The translations under genes were made by a program, and so were the position numbers. Shown here piece after piece: positions 47,949 through 56,590 of a stretch of DNA of 64,000 nt. The stretch is taken from NCBI RefSeq assembly GCF_003991355.1, contig NZ_RCSU01000001.1, positions 1 through 64,000 on the forward strand, given 5' to 3'. Origin of the DNA: Pseudoflavitalea rhizosphaerae. GTDB lineage: Bacteria; Bacteroidota; Bacteroidia; Chitinophagales; Chitinophagaceae. Below the pieces are notes generated by a model that saw only the letters and a program-made list of their open reading frames with translations, searched no databases and was not told the origin of the DNA. The first letter of the stretch is position 1. The number at the start of each line of letters is the position of its first letter.

Positions 47949-49431
47949 AGTTTTGTTGAATATGCTTGTCCAAAATGGTGTTCACCTGTAACATCCGTGA
48001 TTCTTCCATATTGAAATCCTTGTATTTATTTCCATCATTGAAGTCCCTGGCAAAGGGATAGACAACTTTTTGGACCCTGATGAAATCGATGCCCGGTAAT
48101 AGAACAGGCTCACCGTTCTTATCAACCGCGAGATCGATATCGATATTCCTTGTCTGGTAGAATTGTGGAGCACCTGAAAGGTCGCGGGTGATGCGCTTAC
48201 CCCTACGAACAAACGAAGCCGGCCATCCATTCAGGAAAGCAGTTTGTTTGGAATCAAGATCGATCACACTCAGGCCCGGGAAGAAACCTCTGGGTGAAAA
48301 TGTTCCGGCGGTTGTCATGGAACTGGTGAAGGTTTTGTTGGTGACGATCTGGCCACTGTCCCTGTCCTCTTCAACCTGGTTATCCTTCCAGCTGAAATAG
48401 GAATAGATCCTTCTGGCATCCGTTACGGTGCTGTCGTACCTGAAGCTGATCTCATATTCCGGCAGGTCTTCAATACCGTAATCGGCATTCTTTATTTCGT
48501 ACCATTCATCATTATCGGGTGTTCCGTTCTTATTGCGATCAAAGGCTACATAAATAGCAGGCAGATCGCTATTCGAATGCACAGCCGCCATTTCAATATC
48601 TGGTTTGCCCGGCGCATTCACCACGGTATGATCGAACTTGAAAGTGGCAGAACCTCCCCAGCTTCCCAGGAAAAGAGAGTAGTTGCCCCCGGGCTGTTTT
48701 CTTCTTTCTGCAGCTTTGGCGAGAAACTCATTATAAGGAAGCTGGAACTCATCTCCATACTTCCAGCTTTCTGCATAACCGATAATCGACCAGTTATGGT
48801 TCTTTCCGGGCGAAGGCAGGTATTCCAGCACCGTATAGGCATTCCTGTTATATGTTGCTTCGAGTACTGTAACAGTCCGGGTAAATGAAGCAGACTGCCT
48901 ACCGGCGCCAGTGCGCAGCGTCAGTTCAAAACTTCCGGCAATGGCTGAAATAAAACTCAGATCACGGTTCTTACCGATCACTGAATCTCCTATGGACCAT
49001 TCATACTCGTAATCATCCCGATCCGGTCCGTTAATGGTGGGAACAATATCAAGAACACTGCACATGGGAACAGCAGATTGTTCCGCTATCGATACTTCAA
49101 TCAATTTTTCCACCTGCACCCTGAAAGACTGCTGATCTGAACCACCTTTGTTCACCACTTTGAAGGTTACCTCAAAATCTCCCGGTTCAGTAGCCGTGAA
49201 TGTATAGTTGAGCTGTCCGGTAGCAATCTCCTTACCATTCACCAGCCAGGAATAACTGTTACCCTTGAGATTGGTTACATTGGGCGCCAGCACCATTTTG
49301 TCGCCTATGTTCAGCACTATGGTTTCTGTTCCTATCCCTGAAATTCCCGGAGCCCGGTAATGCTCTTTGCGGCAGGAAAAGGCAAAGAACATGACAATAA
49401 TCAGCAGCTTTAGTAATTTTTTTGTTTTCAT
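47947..49431 (-). CDS. PKD-like surface lipoprotein of the corrinoid operon (paralogue B)
   Basis: 494 residues with lipobox FAFSC (Cys20). Ig/PKD-like domains (NSYSWLVNGKEIATGQLNYTFTATEPGDFEVTFKVVNKGG; YEYEWSIGDSVIGKN), then the same large domain as the gene at 45396: FKFDHTVVNAPGKPDIEMAA, DRNKNGTPDNDEWYEI, and DLAVDKNGEPVLLPGIDFIRV. Divergence between the two is considerable, so the duplication is old. It lies 45 nt after the beta-propeller gene. Confidence 0.75.
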   Translation of the reverse strand: MKTKKLLKLLIIVMFFAFSCRKEHYRAPGISGIGTETIVLNIGDKMVLAPNVTNLKGNSYSWLVNGKEIATGQLNYTFTATEPGDFEVTFKVVNKGGSDQQSFRVQVEKLIEVSIAEQSAVPMCSVLDIVPTINGPDRDDYEYEWSIGDSVIGKNRDLSFISAIAGSFELTLRTGAGRQSASFTRTVTVLEATYNRNAYTVLEYLPSPGKNHNWSIIGYAESWKYGDEFQLPYNEFLAKAAERRKQPGGNYSLFLGSWGGSATFKFDHTVVNAPGKPDIEMAAVHSNSDLPAIYVAFDRNKNGTPDNDEWYEIKNADYGIEDLPEYEISFRYDSTVTDARRIYSYFSWKDNQVEEDRDSGQIVTNKTFTSSMTTAGTFSPRGFFPGLSVIDLDSKQTAFLNGWPASFVRRGKRITRDLSGAPQFYQTRNIDIDLAVDKNGEPVLLPGIDFIRVQKVVYPFARDFNDGNKYKDFNMEESRMLQVNTILDKHIQQN

Positions 49432-49476
49432 TTTTTTATTTCGGTTATACTTTATAGTGATATACTGATATGAGTA

Positions 49477-50628
49477 CTATTGAGGCAATAAGGCAAAATG
49501 TGCAGGGATATCACCAGTTCGCACACTCCATTTCTTTTTACCTTCTTTCGTAAAACAATACAGCAATCCCGGTGATACATAGTTGCCGGCTTCTGTTACA
49601 TAGATATTTTTTGTTACCGGGTGTACCATTATCCCGTAAGGGACCTCTATTTCCTTATCCGTTCCATCGGTGATGAACGAACGGGTAATGATCTCACGCG
49701 TATAGGTATTGACGATGCCATAAGTGATGGTGTTGGATTGCGAGATATGACTCCATTCAGTACTGTAGACATACAAGGAATCCCCATCCAGGTAATAATT
49801 ACTGACGGCGATAGGCACTGTGTCTGTTACTTTCTGCAGCGATACATCAATGAAAAAAAGCCGTGAAGGGAGGCTCTTGTAATCGCCCCGGGAGGTCACC
49901 CAAAGATTGCCTCGTTTGTCTGCTTTGATATGATGGAGATTATAGGCAACATCGATCCTTTTGGTTTCTTTGAAAGTAGCCAGGTCTATTACAGAAATGG
50001 TCCTTTCATATTTTTCGGTATTGCCTGCTCCCATATAGCCACCTGAATTGGCTACATAGATCTTTCCATTCGTTATTTCAAGGCCATCGGGCTGGTAGCC
50101 TACAATACATTTTGAAACTATTTTGAGTGAGGTTGTATCTACTTTGGCTACGAAGCCTTTTTGCGTATAGTCTGGATTGATCTGGATAGGGCCTGCATAA
50201 GACGTGATATAAGCAAAGCCTTCGTGGAATTTGATATAGCGGCAATTCGGGATCTCCACCTGCCCGATCCTCTTTCCCGTTCTGGCCTCCATCACTTCCA
50301 CCTTGTTGGAAGCATTGATGACGGCATAGAGCCTGCCACCATAAATAGCGATATCATTCCCCACATCTCCCAGTTGTTTGGGCACAGTTGGATTGACAGT
50401 GGCATACATGTTCCTGTGATAGATGCCCGTTGTGAAATCGAAATAGTCCAGCGTACTTTTATTGCTGCCCATATTGCCTTCATTGAGCAGGTAAAAACCG
50501 GAGAAGCCATCGAAGGAAGGATGTTCCAGGCCGATGCTTTCGCCCAGGAATACTTCCACCTCCTTTCTGCAGGATGTACATATAAAAAACAGCAGGACCG
50601 CTATACAATATGATGAGCGCTTTATCAT
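49477..50628 (-). CDS. BtuG-like beta-propeller lipoprotein
   Basis: 383 residues with lipobox ICTSC (Cys20). Repeated blades of the YncE/DUF5074 propeller type: GFYLLNEGNMGSNKSTLDYFDF, VGNDIAIYGGRLYAVINASNKVEVMEARTGKRIGQVEIP, GLEITNGKIYVANSGGY, TISVIDLATFKETKRIDVAYNLHHIKADKRGNLWVTSRG. In Bacteroides, BtuG propellers capture cobalamin at the surface and hand it to BtuB. The ATGA overlap of 4 nt with the receptor stop codon implies coupled translation. Assignment rests on fold, neighbour and riboswitch. Confidence 0.8.
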   Translation of the reverse strand: MIKRSSYCIAVLLFFICTSCRKEVEVFLGESIGLEHPSFDGFSGFYLLNEGNMGSNKSTLDYFDFTTGIYHRNMYATVNPTVPKQLGDVGNDIAIYGGRLYAVINASNKVEVMEARTGKRIGQVEIPNCRYIKFHEGFAYITSYAGPIQINPDYTQKGFVAKVDTTSLKIVSKCIVGYQPDGLEITNGKIYVANSGGYMGAGNTEKYERTISVIDLATFKETKRIDVAYNLHHIKADKRGNLWVTSRGDYKSLPSRLFFIDVSLQKVTDTVPIAVSNYYLDGDSLYVYSTEWSHISQSNTITYGIVNTYTREIITRSFITDGTDKEIEVPYGIMVHPVTKNIYVTEAGNYVSPGLLYCFTKEGKKKWSVRTGDIPAHFALLPQ

Positions 50629-52700
50629 AATTCAACAGATAAGATGATCTTGAAATTCCTTTTAGGCATTGGATAGTTCAGCACCACTTCATAATCCTGG
50701 CTGAGCGCATTATTCAACTCCCCGGAAATTTTGCAGCGGTATTTCTTAATGGTTATATCCTTCGATGCTGACAGATCACTGGTATACCAGGGTTGTTCAT
50801 AATTCTCCGGGATATTGGCTGAATTATGGTATCGTTCTCCTACGTAGATGAAGCTGTAATTGAGCCGCCAGGTTTTATATTGAATAGATGAAATAATGGA
50901 ACCGCTATGCCAGGGGATATAGGATATTTGACCGCCCCAGGTTGTTTTTTCCAGTTCAGGGTTCTTTCGTCTAGTCAGATCCTGCGCCTGCTGGTAAGTA
51001 TAAGCAACTCTGATATTCAGGAAAACAGAAGCAGGTAATAAAAAAGCGAAATCAGCAATGAGGTCCATGCCTTTTATTTCCACCGTTCCGATATTCATCA
51101 TCATCCAGCGATATATGCCGCTTCCCTTGGGAACAGCCACGATCTTATCTGTTACGCGGTTGAAATAAAAATCGGATTGTACATTCCATTCAGAGAGCAG
51201 TGAATTGGCAAATTGCCTGCGATATTGAAAGCCGAGATTGTATTGGTGTGTGTATTCCGGGTGCAGGCTGGCATTTCCGATATCGGTATAATAGAGGTCG
51301 TTGAAAGTAGGCAGGCGGAAAATATTCTTATAAAAGGCCCTTATGCTGAGATCAGTTTTGGCAAAGGGTTTCCAGGAGATAAAGAAGGCCGGCGTCAATT
51401 CATTTTTAGAAGGCGCTGCCCTGAGCGAGTCAGCAGCAGAAGCGTTGTTGGGAATGATGCGTTCCTTCACAAACGTACCTAAAACACTTGCCTGCATTTT
51501 GAATTTACCGAGCTCTGCCGCTCCGGCCAGCGCTACCAGGGAAGTGAATCTTTCCGGGAACAAAAAACCATCGAGGTTGGCATCGAGAGCATTGTACTGA
51601 AAGTCTGTAGACAAATTGAAACTGATCTTATCAGACAGGCTGTATTTATTGGCAACGGATGCATACCATTCATGCTGAAGGAAATTGTTATCGATATAGA
51701 GTAAGCTGGTATCGGGGTTCAGGTAACGCATGTAGTCGTTGGCGTACTTGGCGTTCACCTGTATATCATAACCCCTTGCGATATTTTTCTGAAAGCTGCC
51801 CTGTGCAAAGAAGTTCCTGTCCCACTGCCTTTGTGCCCGCTTCCATACATTGTTGACGATGGCGCCGGGTAAGCCTCTCTCTGAATTGTAGAAATAAACT
51901 TTGGCATTCCAGTAACCGCGGCGGATATAACCATTCAATCCGCCTTCCAGCCGGACTGCTTCTATATCTCCGTTTTCCCTATAAGCGGTGGTATCCCAGG
52001 CAATATCTTTCGAAAGGGGGAAGATCCTTTTATAACGGAATGGATAACGGCCACTGGAGTTGACGTACTCACCGCTGAAAGAAGCGTGGATATTCTCTTT
52101 CAACTTATGCTCCACCAGGATGGAAGGATTGACGAGATCGAAGGAACCGGTTTTGAAAACGCCCTTGAAATTGGTGGTCTTTGAAGAATCGAAAACGGGT
52201 TTGCGGCTTCGCAGGTAAATGGTGCCTGAAGAACCAAAGTCCCGTGCCGGTTGGAAGATATCGCTTTTCTGACCATTGTACAGGGAGATGGATTCGATAT
52301 TGTCCATAGAGAATTTCCCCAGGTCAATCTGTCCGTTCTGTGCATTGCCCAACTGGATGCCATCATAGAATACACCCATATGGTTGGTGCCCATACTGCG
52401 CATATCCACCGTTTTCAATCCGCCGATGCCTCCATAATCCTTTACCTGAACCCCGGCAAAATAGCGTATGGCATCAGCCACTGAAAAGCTGTTGAGGCTT
52501 TTGAGTTTTTCGCCTGAAAGTTTTTGAGCCGGAATTACTTCTTTATACCCCGATGTGGAAACGATAACATGTGGCAATGTTTTAACACTGCCTGAATCTG
52601 CGTTTACACTATCCCGTTTGATATTTTGTGCATACAGACCGGTACTGATGAACGCCAATAGCGTTACCAGCAAAGCTTTTCCCTTGCATGAAATAGGCAT
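50625..52700 (-). CDS. btuB: BtuB-like TonB-dependent corrinoid receptor
   Basis: 691 residues from the ATG at 52700 (the TTG one codon earlier is not needed). Signal peptide ending GLYAQ, a TonB-box-like HVIVSTS, plug (SVADAIRYFAGVQVKDYGGIGGLKTVDMRSMG; NIESISLYNGQKSDIFQPARDFGSSGTIYL), then a 22-strand-type barrel. The length matches BtuB-like receptors and is far shorter than SusC, without the regulatory N-domain. First gene of an operon led by a cobalamin riboswitch, which is the main ground for the corrinoid assignment. Confidence 0.88.
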   Translation of the reverse strand: MPISCKGKALLVTLLAFISTGLYAQNIKRDSVNADSGSVKTLPHVIVSTSGYKEVIPAQKLSGEKLKSLNSFSVADAIRYFAGVQVKDYGGIGGLKTVDMRSMGTNHMGVFYDGIQLGNAQNGQIDLGKFSMDNIESISLYNGQKSDIFQPARDFGSSGTIYLRSRKPVFDSSKTTNFKGVFKTGSFDLVNPSILVEHKLKENIHASFSGEYVNSSGRYPFRYKRIFPLSKDIAWDTTAYRENGDIEAVRLEGGLNGYIRRGYWNAKVYFYNSERGLPGAIVNNVWKRAQRQWDRNFFAQGSFQKNIARGYDIQVNAKYANDYMRYLNPDTSLLYIDNNFLQHEWYASVANKYSLSDKISFNLSTDFQYNALDANLDGFLFPERFTSLVALAGAAELGKFKMQASVLGTFVKERIIPNNASAADSLRAAPSKNELTPAFFISWKPFAKTDLSIRAFYKNIFRLPTFNDLYYTDIGNASLHPEYTHQYNLGFQYRRQFANSLLSEWNVQSDFYFNRVTDKIVAVPKGSGIYRWMMMNIGTVEIKGMDLIADFAFLLPASVFLNIRVAYTYQQAQDLTRRKNPELEKTTWGGQISYIPWHSGSIISSIQYKTWRLNYSFIYVGERYHNSANIPENYEQPWYTSDLSASKDITIKKYRCKISGELNNALSQDYEVVLNYPMPKRNFKIILSVEL

Positions 52701-52819
52701 CAATAAAAAATTTCTTCGGATAGCTTGCCGGAAGACGCAGGAAAAACCAGGCGCCTGAAATACATTCAGTCCATACAGTATTCAAAGCCTCATTCCGCGA
52801 AAGCTTTAAAATATATCTG

Positions 52820-52990
52820 CCATGGCAGGTCTTCTGGCTTGTTCTCACTTTGAAACGCCTTCCCATTTTTATGAACTAAAAACAGTGGCCTGTAGTTATC
52901 AAAGTGTGTTTGTAGAACTTACAGCAGCGGGTCTGCTCAGGATTTACACCTGATTCCCTTTTAATTCCAACACAGTGAATTTGTGTTTGA
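52820..52990 (-). promoter_or_regulatory. Cobalamin riboswitch
   Basis: On the minus strand the conserved order is present: GGGAATCAGGTGTAAATCC, GAGCAGACCCGCTGCTGTAA, GGCCACTG paired later with TGGGAAGGC, and the B12 box AGCCAGAAGACCTGCCATG at 52821-52839. It ends about 120 nt before the btuB start. Binding of adenosylcobalamin normally shuts off expression of the genes behind it. Confidence 0.92.
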
Positions 52991-53003
52991 AACCATTGCG
53001 CGG

Positions 53004-53033
53004 CGAATGTACTATTAAAAAAGATGGGAGCAA
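53004..53033 (-). promoter_or_regulatory. Promoter of the corrinoid operon
   Basis: On the minus strand TTG (53033-53031), 19 bp, then TACATTCG (53011-53004), one mismatch from TAnnTTTG. Transcription would begin near 52998, just ahead of the riboswitch. Confidence 0.55.
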
Positions 53034-53067
53034 TAATAAAAAGCAGGAGGAAGTATATGAAGGTAGG

Positions 53068-53192
53068 GGGCGGCCAGTCGCTCGCCTCTGGCGAGTGACT
53101 TATATTTAGTCGCCTCCGGCGACGCTGTGTTCGCCGGAGGCGAACAATTACAAGTCACTCGCCAGAGGCGAGCGACTGCCAGCTCTCCGCCC
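53068..53192 (-). repeat. Palindromic repeat element, copy 3 (compensated arms)
   Basis: Same orientation as the copy at 18899. Both outer arms carry a change that keeps pairing: CTCGCCTCTGGCGAG on one side and CTCGCCAGAGGCGAG on the other. Conserved part 53075-53178; flanks GGGCGG and CCGCCC pair outside. It begins about 30-43 nt after the stop of the DUF4920 gene. Confidence 0.9.
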
Positions 53193-53221
53193 TTTTTAGT
53201 CAGCCCTGGGCACACGCTGAT

Positions 53222-53701
53222 TTATTTCACTACTTTGATGCCGGAAGCCACCAGCCTGATCTCTTGTTTGGGCTGCGTAATGGCTTCGATCTCGGCCTTT
53301 GATTTTTTAGCATCTTCAGCATAATGACGGAGCTCGGCCACAGTTGTTGTTTTGGCAAAGGCGCTTCCTTCCAGTACCACTGTTTTACCGATCAGGTCCA
53401 GCGGCACGAAAAAACCATACCCTTTCATTTTCACAAATGCTTCCGTGCTGTCGTTCACCTGGAGTTTGACCCAGCAACCTTTTTTAGGACAAACATCCGT
53501 AACAGTGGCGCTGATAGTGGTATACACAGTATCTTTTTTGGCCAGGAGTTCGGGTAATACCGCAGCTGGTGCGGGGTCGGCGGCTTTGGGATCGGCACCA
53601 TATACAGTGCCAACAGGTGCTGGTCCTTTGGGAGGCTGGGCTTTTGCTTTTACCAGGGATAAGGTGCACAGCAGGGCTGCGCTGATAAATAGACTTTTCA
53701 T
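53222..53701 (-). CDS. DUF4920-domain exported protein
   Basis: 159 residues with a signal peptide (MKSLFISAALLCTLSLVKAKA). The domain core is an OB-like beta barrel with TTISATVTDVCPKKGCWVKLQ, SFVKMK-like strand EAFVKMKGYGFFVPLDLIGKTVVLEGSAF, and the closing KQEIRLVASGIKVVK. The Cys-Pro-x-x-Gly-Cys pair could bind a metal or form a disulfide. Periplasmic, role unknown. Its transcript runs into repeat copy 3. Confidence 0.82.
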   Translation of the reverse strand: MKSLFISAALLCTLSLVKAKAQPPKGPAPVGTVYGADPKAADPAPAAVLPELLAKKDTVYTTISATVTDVCPKKGCWVKLQVNDSTEAFVKMKGYGFFVPLDLIGKTVVLEGSAFAKTTTVAELRHYAEDAKKSKAEIEAITQPKQEIRLVASGIKVVK

Positions 53702-53825
53702 GTTTTCGCTGAGCTTTTAGTGCGTCAAAATTAACCATTTCCGCCCGTATTTCTAGCTGCTGAAGGTCAGGATATTAACCCAAACGGTGTATCTTTATGG
53801 TCATTCCCTCAATTTGACTGACATA

Positions 53826-53860
53826 TTGTTTTATTAATCAATCAGATTTCCCTACCTTTG
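53826..53860 (+). promoter_or_regulatory. Promoter of the yceD-rpmF-plsX unit
   Basis: A perfect -7 box TACCTTTG at 53853-53860 with TTG at 53826-53828 (24 bp apart, slightly wide). The short leader contains the palindrome ACTCTTT-A-AAAGAGT (53864-53878) six bases before the ATG, a possible translational or repressor site. Confidence 0.6.
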
Positions 53861-53883
53861 CAAACTCTTTAAAAGAGTAGCTC

Positions 53884-54432
53884 ATGAATCGTCGGAATTT
53901 TGATATCGCATTTGTCGGTTTAAAGCCGGGCATCCATGAGTTTGAATATGAGATCAACGACAAGTTCTTTGAGGATTACCAGGAACAGGATTTCCGGGAC
54001 TGTATAGCGAAAGTGAAACTGACCCTGGATAAGAAGGCAGGTTTCATGCTGCTGAAGTTCGAGGTGGGCGGCAGGTTGAATGTGACTTGCGACCGCTGTG
54101 GGAACGACCTGCCACTGGAGCTCTGGGACGAATTCAACATCGTGGTGAAGATCGTGGAAGATCCTGAACTGATGAACGACCAGGAAGAGGACCCTGATGT
54201 GTACTATATCTCCAAAGGAGAAAGTCACCTGAGGATCGCAGACTGGATCTATGAATTTGTGAACCTGAGCATTCCGATGCAACGGATGTGCACTCCCGAA
54301 GAAATGGGTGGCCCCGGTTGCAACAAAGACGTCCTTGCTATGCTCAAGAAACTGGATGCCAATAACAATCCGTCCGCAAATCCGTTGTGGAAAGGACTGG
54401 AACAGTTCAAAGATCTTGGAGATAATAATTGA
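53884..54432 (+). CDS. YceD-family (DUF177) protein
   Basis: 182 residues. DUF177 core VGGRLNVTCDRCGNDLPLELWDEFNIVVKI with the CxxC pair, followed by the acidic PDVYYISKGESHLRIADWIYEFVNLSIPMQRMC. YceD proteins are needed for normal 23S rRNA levels in bacteria and plastids. The yceD-rpmF-plsX order is widely conserved and seen here in full, 32 nt ahead of rpmF. Confidence 0.9.
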   Translation: MNRRNFDIAFVGLKPGIHEFEYEINDKFFEDYQEQDFRDCIAKVKLTLDKKAGFMLLKFEVGGRLNVTCDRCGNDLPLELWDEFNIVVKIVEDPELMNDQEEDPDVYYISKGESHLRIADWIYEFVNLSIPMQRMCTPEEMGGPGCNKDVLAMLKKLDANNNPSANPLWKGLEQFKDLGDNN

Positions 54433-54464
54433 TCATTTTTTTATAGTTGTATAAATTCTGAGTT

Positions 54465-54656
54465 ATGCCCAATCCGAAACGGAGACATTCTCAACAAAGA
54501 GGTGCTAAGAGAAGAACTCACTACAAAGCTGAGAAAGTTACATTAAGCAAAGACAGCACTACCGGCGAAATTCACGTACGCCACCGTGCTCACGTAAGCG
54601 AAGGCAAACTGTATTATAAAGGAAAAGTGGTAGCTGAAAATTCTCCCATTAAGTAA
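54465..54656 (+). CDS. rpmF: 50S ribosomal protein bL32
   Basis: 63 residues, the normal size: MPNPKRRHSQQRGAKRRTHY at the start and LSKDSTTGEIHVRHRAHVSEGKLYYKGKVV. Binds 23S rRNA in the large subunit. Zinc-binding cysteines of some bL32 forms are absent, as is usual in Bacteroidota. Lies between yceD and plsX. Confidence 0.97.
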   Translation: MPNPKRRHSQQRGAKRRTHYKAEKVTLSKDSTTGEIHVRHRAHVSEGKLYYKGKVVAENSPIK

Positions 54657-54692
54657 TTCCTTTTTATAATACTAAATGTCTGATCGCCGGCT

Positions 54693-55649
54693 ATGATTAT
54701 CGGTTTAGATATAATGGGTGGAGACTTTGCACCACGTGAAGCGGTGAAAGGGATTCACCTGTATTTTTCTGAGACAGATTCACCGGCAACGCTGTTATTG
54801 ACCGGGGACGAAGCACAGATCAATCCTTTGCTGCAGGAGTACAATATTCCTGCAGACAAAGTGAAGGTTGTGCATACCACTCAGGTCATCGACATGCATG
54901 AGCATCCCACCAAAGCGCTCAAAGAAAAACAGCATTCCTCTATTGCAGTAGGATTTCATCTGCTTGCCTCTGGCAAGTCTGAAGCCTTTATCAGCGCCGG
55001 CAACACTGGCGCTATGCTCGTTGGCGCCATGTACAGCATTAAAGCCATCGAAGGTGTTCAGAGACCTACCATTTCCACACTCATTCCTAAGAACAACGGC
55101 AAAATGGGCCTGCTCCTGGATGTGGGCATCAATGCCGATTGTAAACCGGAACACCTGAACCAGTTTGCCATCCTTGGCTCGCTCTATGCAGAGCACGTGC
55201 TTGGCATTTCCCAACCCCGTGTTGGACTGGTGAACATTGGTGAGGAGGAAGGAAAAGGAAATATCCTGGCACAGGGCGCCTATCCCCTGCTCAAGGAAAA
55301 TACCGCCATCAATTTCATCGGTAATGTGGAAGGAAGGGATTTCTTCTCAGACAAAGCCGATGTTATGGTTTGCGAAGGCTTTACCGGTAACGTTATCCTC
55401 AAAATGGCCGAAAGCTTTTATGAGATGACGCAATCCAAAGGCATTCAGCATGAACACCTGGACCGTTTCAACTTCGAGAACTATGGCGGCACTCCTGTAC
55501 TTGGGGTAGCCAAGCCCGTTATTATCGGTCATGGTATCTCGCATGCCAAAGCATTCAGCAATATGATCAAACTGGCGGAAAAGATGATTGCCTCCAATCT
55601 CCTGAGTACGATGAAATCCAGCTTTGAAGGAAAGGCACAAGCACAGTAA
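54693..55649 (+). CDS. plsX: Phosphate acyltransferase PlsX
   Basis: 318 residues. GLDIMGGDFAPREAVKG at the start, FISAGNTGAMLVGAMY, LLDVGINADCKPEHLNQFAILGS, GLVNIGEEEGKGN, and VCEGFTGNVILKMAES, all PlsX motifs. It converts acyl-ACP to acyl phosphate for phospholipid synthesis through PlsY. Membrane-associated, cytoplasmic. It is 36 nt after rpmF and 9 nt before the CPBP gene. Confidence 0.97.
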   Translation: MIIGLDIMGGDFAPREAVKGIHLYFSETDSPATLLLTGDEAQINPLLQEYNIPADKVKVVHTTQVIDMHEHPTKALKEKQHSSIAVGFHLLASGKSEAFISAGNTGAMLVGAMYSIKAIEGVQRPTISTLIPKNNGKMGLLLDVGINADCKPEHLNQFAILGSLYAEHVLGISQPRVGLVNIGEEEGKGNILAQGAYPLLKENTAINFIGNVEGRDFFSDKADVMVCEGFTGNVILKMAESFYEMTQSKGIQHEHLDRFNFENYGGTPVLGVAKPVIIGHGISHAKAFSNMIKLAEKMIASNLLSTMKSSFEGKAQAQ

Positions 55650-55658
55650 GCATTCTGC

Positions 55659-56585
55659 ATGAAAGCCATTGTCGGATATTTACAAGAATATGTCCGCTCG
55701 CTGCACCTGCTATCCTTCCTGGGTATCACATTGCTGACCGCTGTTCTCATCATCCTCAATTACACTCTTGGAATAGAAAGCCGGTGCATGAGCATCCCTC
55801 ATTATGGTTCACGGTTCCTGGCATTCTTCTGTGTGTTCAGTTTTGTTTTCGGCGCCGCCTGGTTCATCCAATGGCTCGCGCACCGGAAAACAATACGCAT
55901 CCAACCTTTCTTCTGGGTGTTGTTACTGGCCGGCCCTGCCCTCTTTGCCGGCAAAGTGAGCTTCGACCGGATCACCCGTCTCTTTACAAATTCATTGGCG
56001 GCTCCCTGGGACCAATACGGTTACCTGGTATTGAACTGGCCGCTGAAATGCGCGTTGGTACTGGGTTTTATCACGCTTATCTGGAAATGGGGACGATATG
56101 AAGGCCCGGTGGCCGGCATGAGCATCAAAGGATTCGATGCCAAACCATATTTTATTTTACTGGCGCTGATGGTGCCGCTCATCGCTTTTGCATCCACGCA
56201 GGCCGACTTCCTCCGCACTTATCCCAAAGTACACCGCATCGAATTCATCGAACCATTCGTTAGTCAGAGCTGGGGTTACAAACTCCTGTATGAATTTTCT
56301 TATGGAATCGACTTCCTCACTATCGAAACCTTCTTCAGGGGATTCCTCATTTTAGCTTTCGTCCGTTATGCGGGCAAGGCTGCTATTCTTCCGATGGCCG
56401 CATTCTATTGCGCTATACATTTTGGAAAGCCATTGCTGGAATGTATCACTTCGTATATGGGAGGGATGATACTTGGAGTGGTGGTATATCACACAAGAAG
56501 TATCTGGGGAGGACTGATCGTTCACCTGGGCATCGCCTGGCTGATGGAGCTTGGCGGCGCTGCAGGTCATACTTTCCTTAAATAA
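55659..56585 (+). CDS. CPBP-family intramembrane protease
   Basis: 308 residues with about eight membrane segments. CPBP (Abi/CAAX) motifs: ETFFRGFLILAF (the E-x-x-x-R motif, here with Glu-Thr in place of Glu-Glu), YCAIHFGKPLLE (F/I-x-x-H-type second motif), and the last helix VHLGIAWLMEL. Family members are glutamyl intramembrane endopeptidases. It follows plsX by 9 nt and is probably read from the same transcript. Substrate unknown. Confidence 0.82.
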   Translation: MKAIVGYLQEYVRSLHLLSFLGITLLTAVLIILNYTLGIESRCMSIPHYGSRFLAFFCVFSFVFGAAWFIQWLAHRKTIRIQPFFWVLLLAGPALFAGKVSFDRITRLFTNSLAAPWDQYGYLVLNWPLKCALVLGFITLIWKWGRYEGPVAGMSIKGFDAKPYFILLALMVPLIAFASTQADFLRTYPKVHRIEFIEPFVSQSWGYKLLYEFSYGIDFLTIETFFRGFLILAFVRYAGKAAILPMAAFYCAIHFGKPLLECITSYMGGMILGVVVYHTRSIWGGLIVHLGIAWLMELGGAAGHTFLK

Positions 56586-56590
56586 AAATT

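Noticed and set aside
52609-52866. An 85-residue minus-strand frame
   Set aside because: It overlaps the cobalamin riboswitch and the btuB start in a different frame; the riboswitch explains the sequence.
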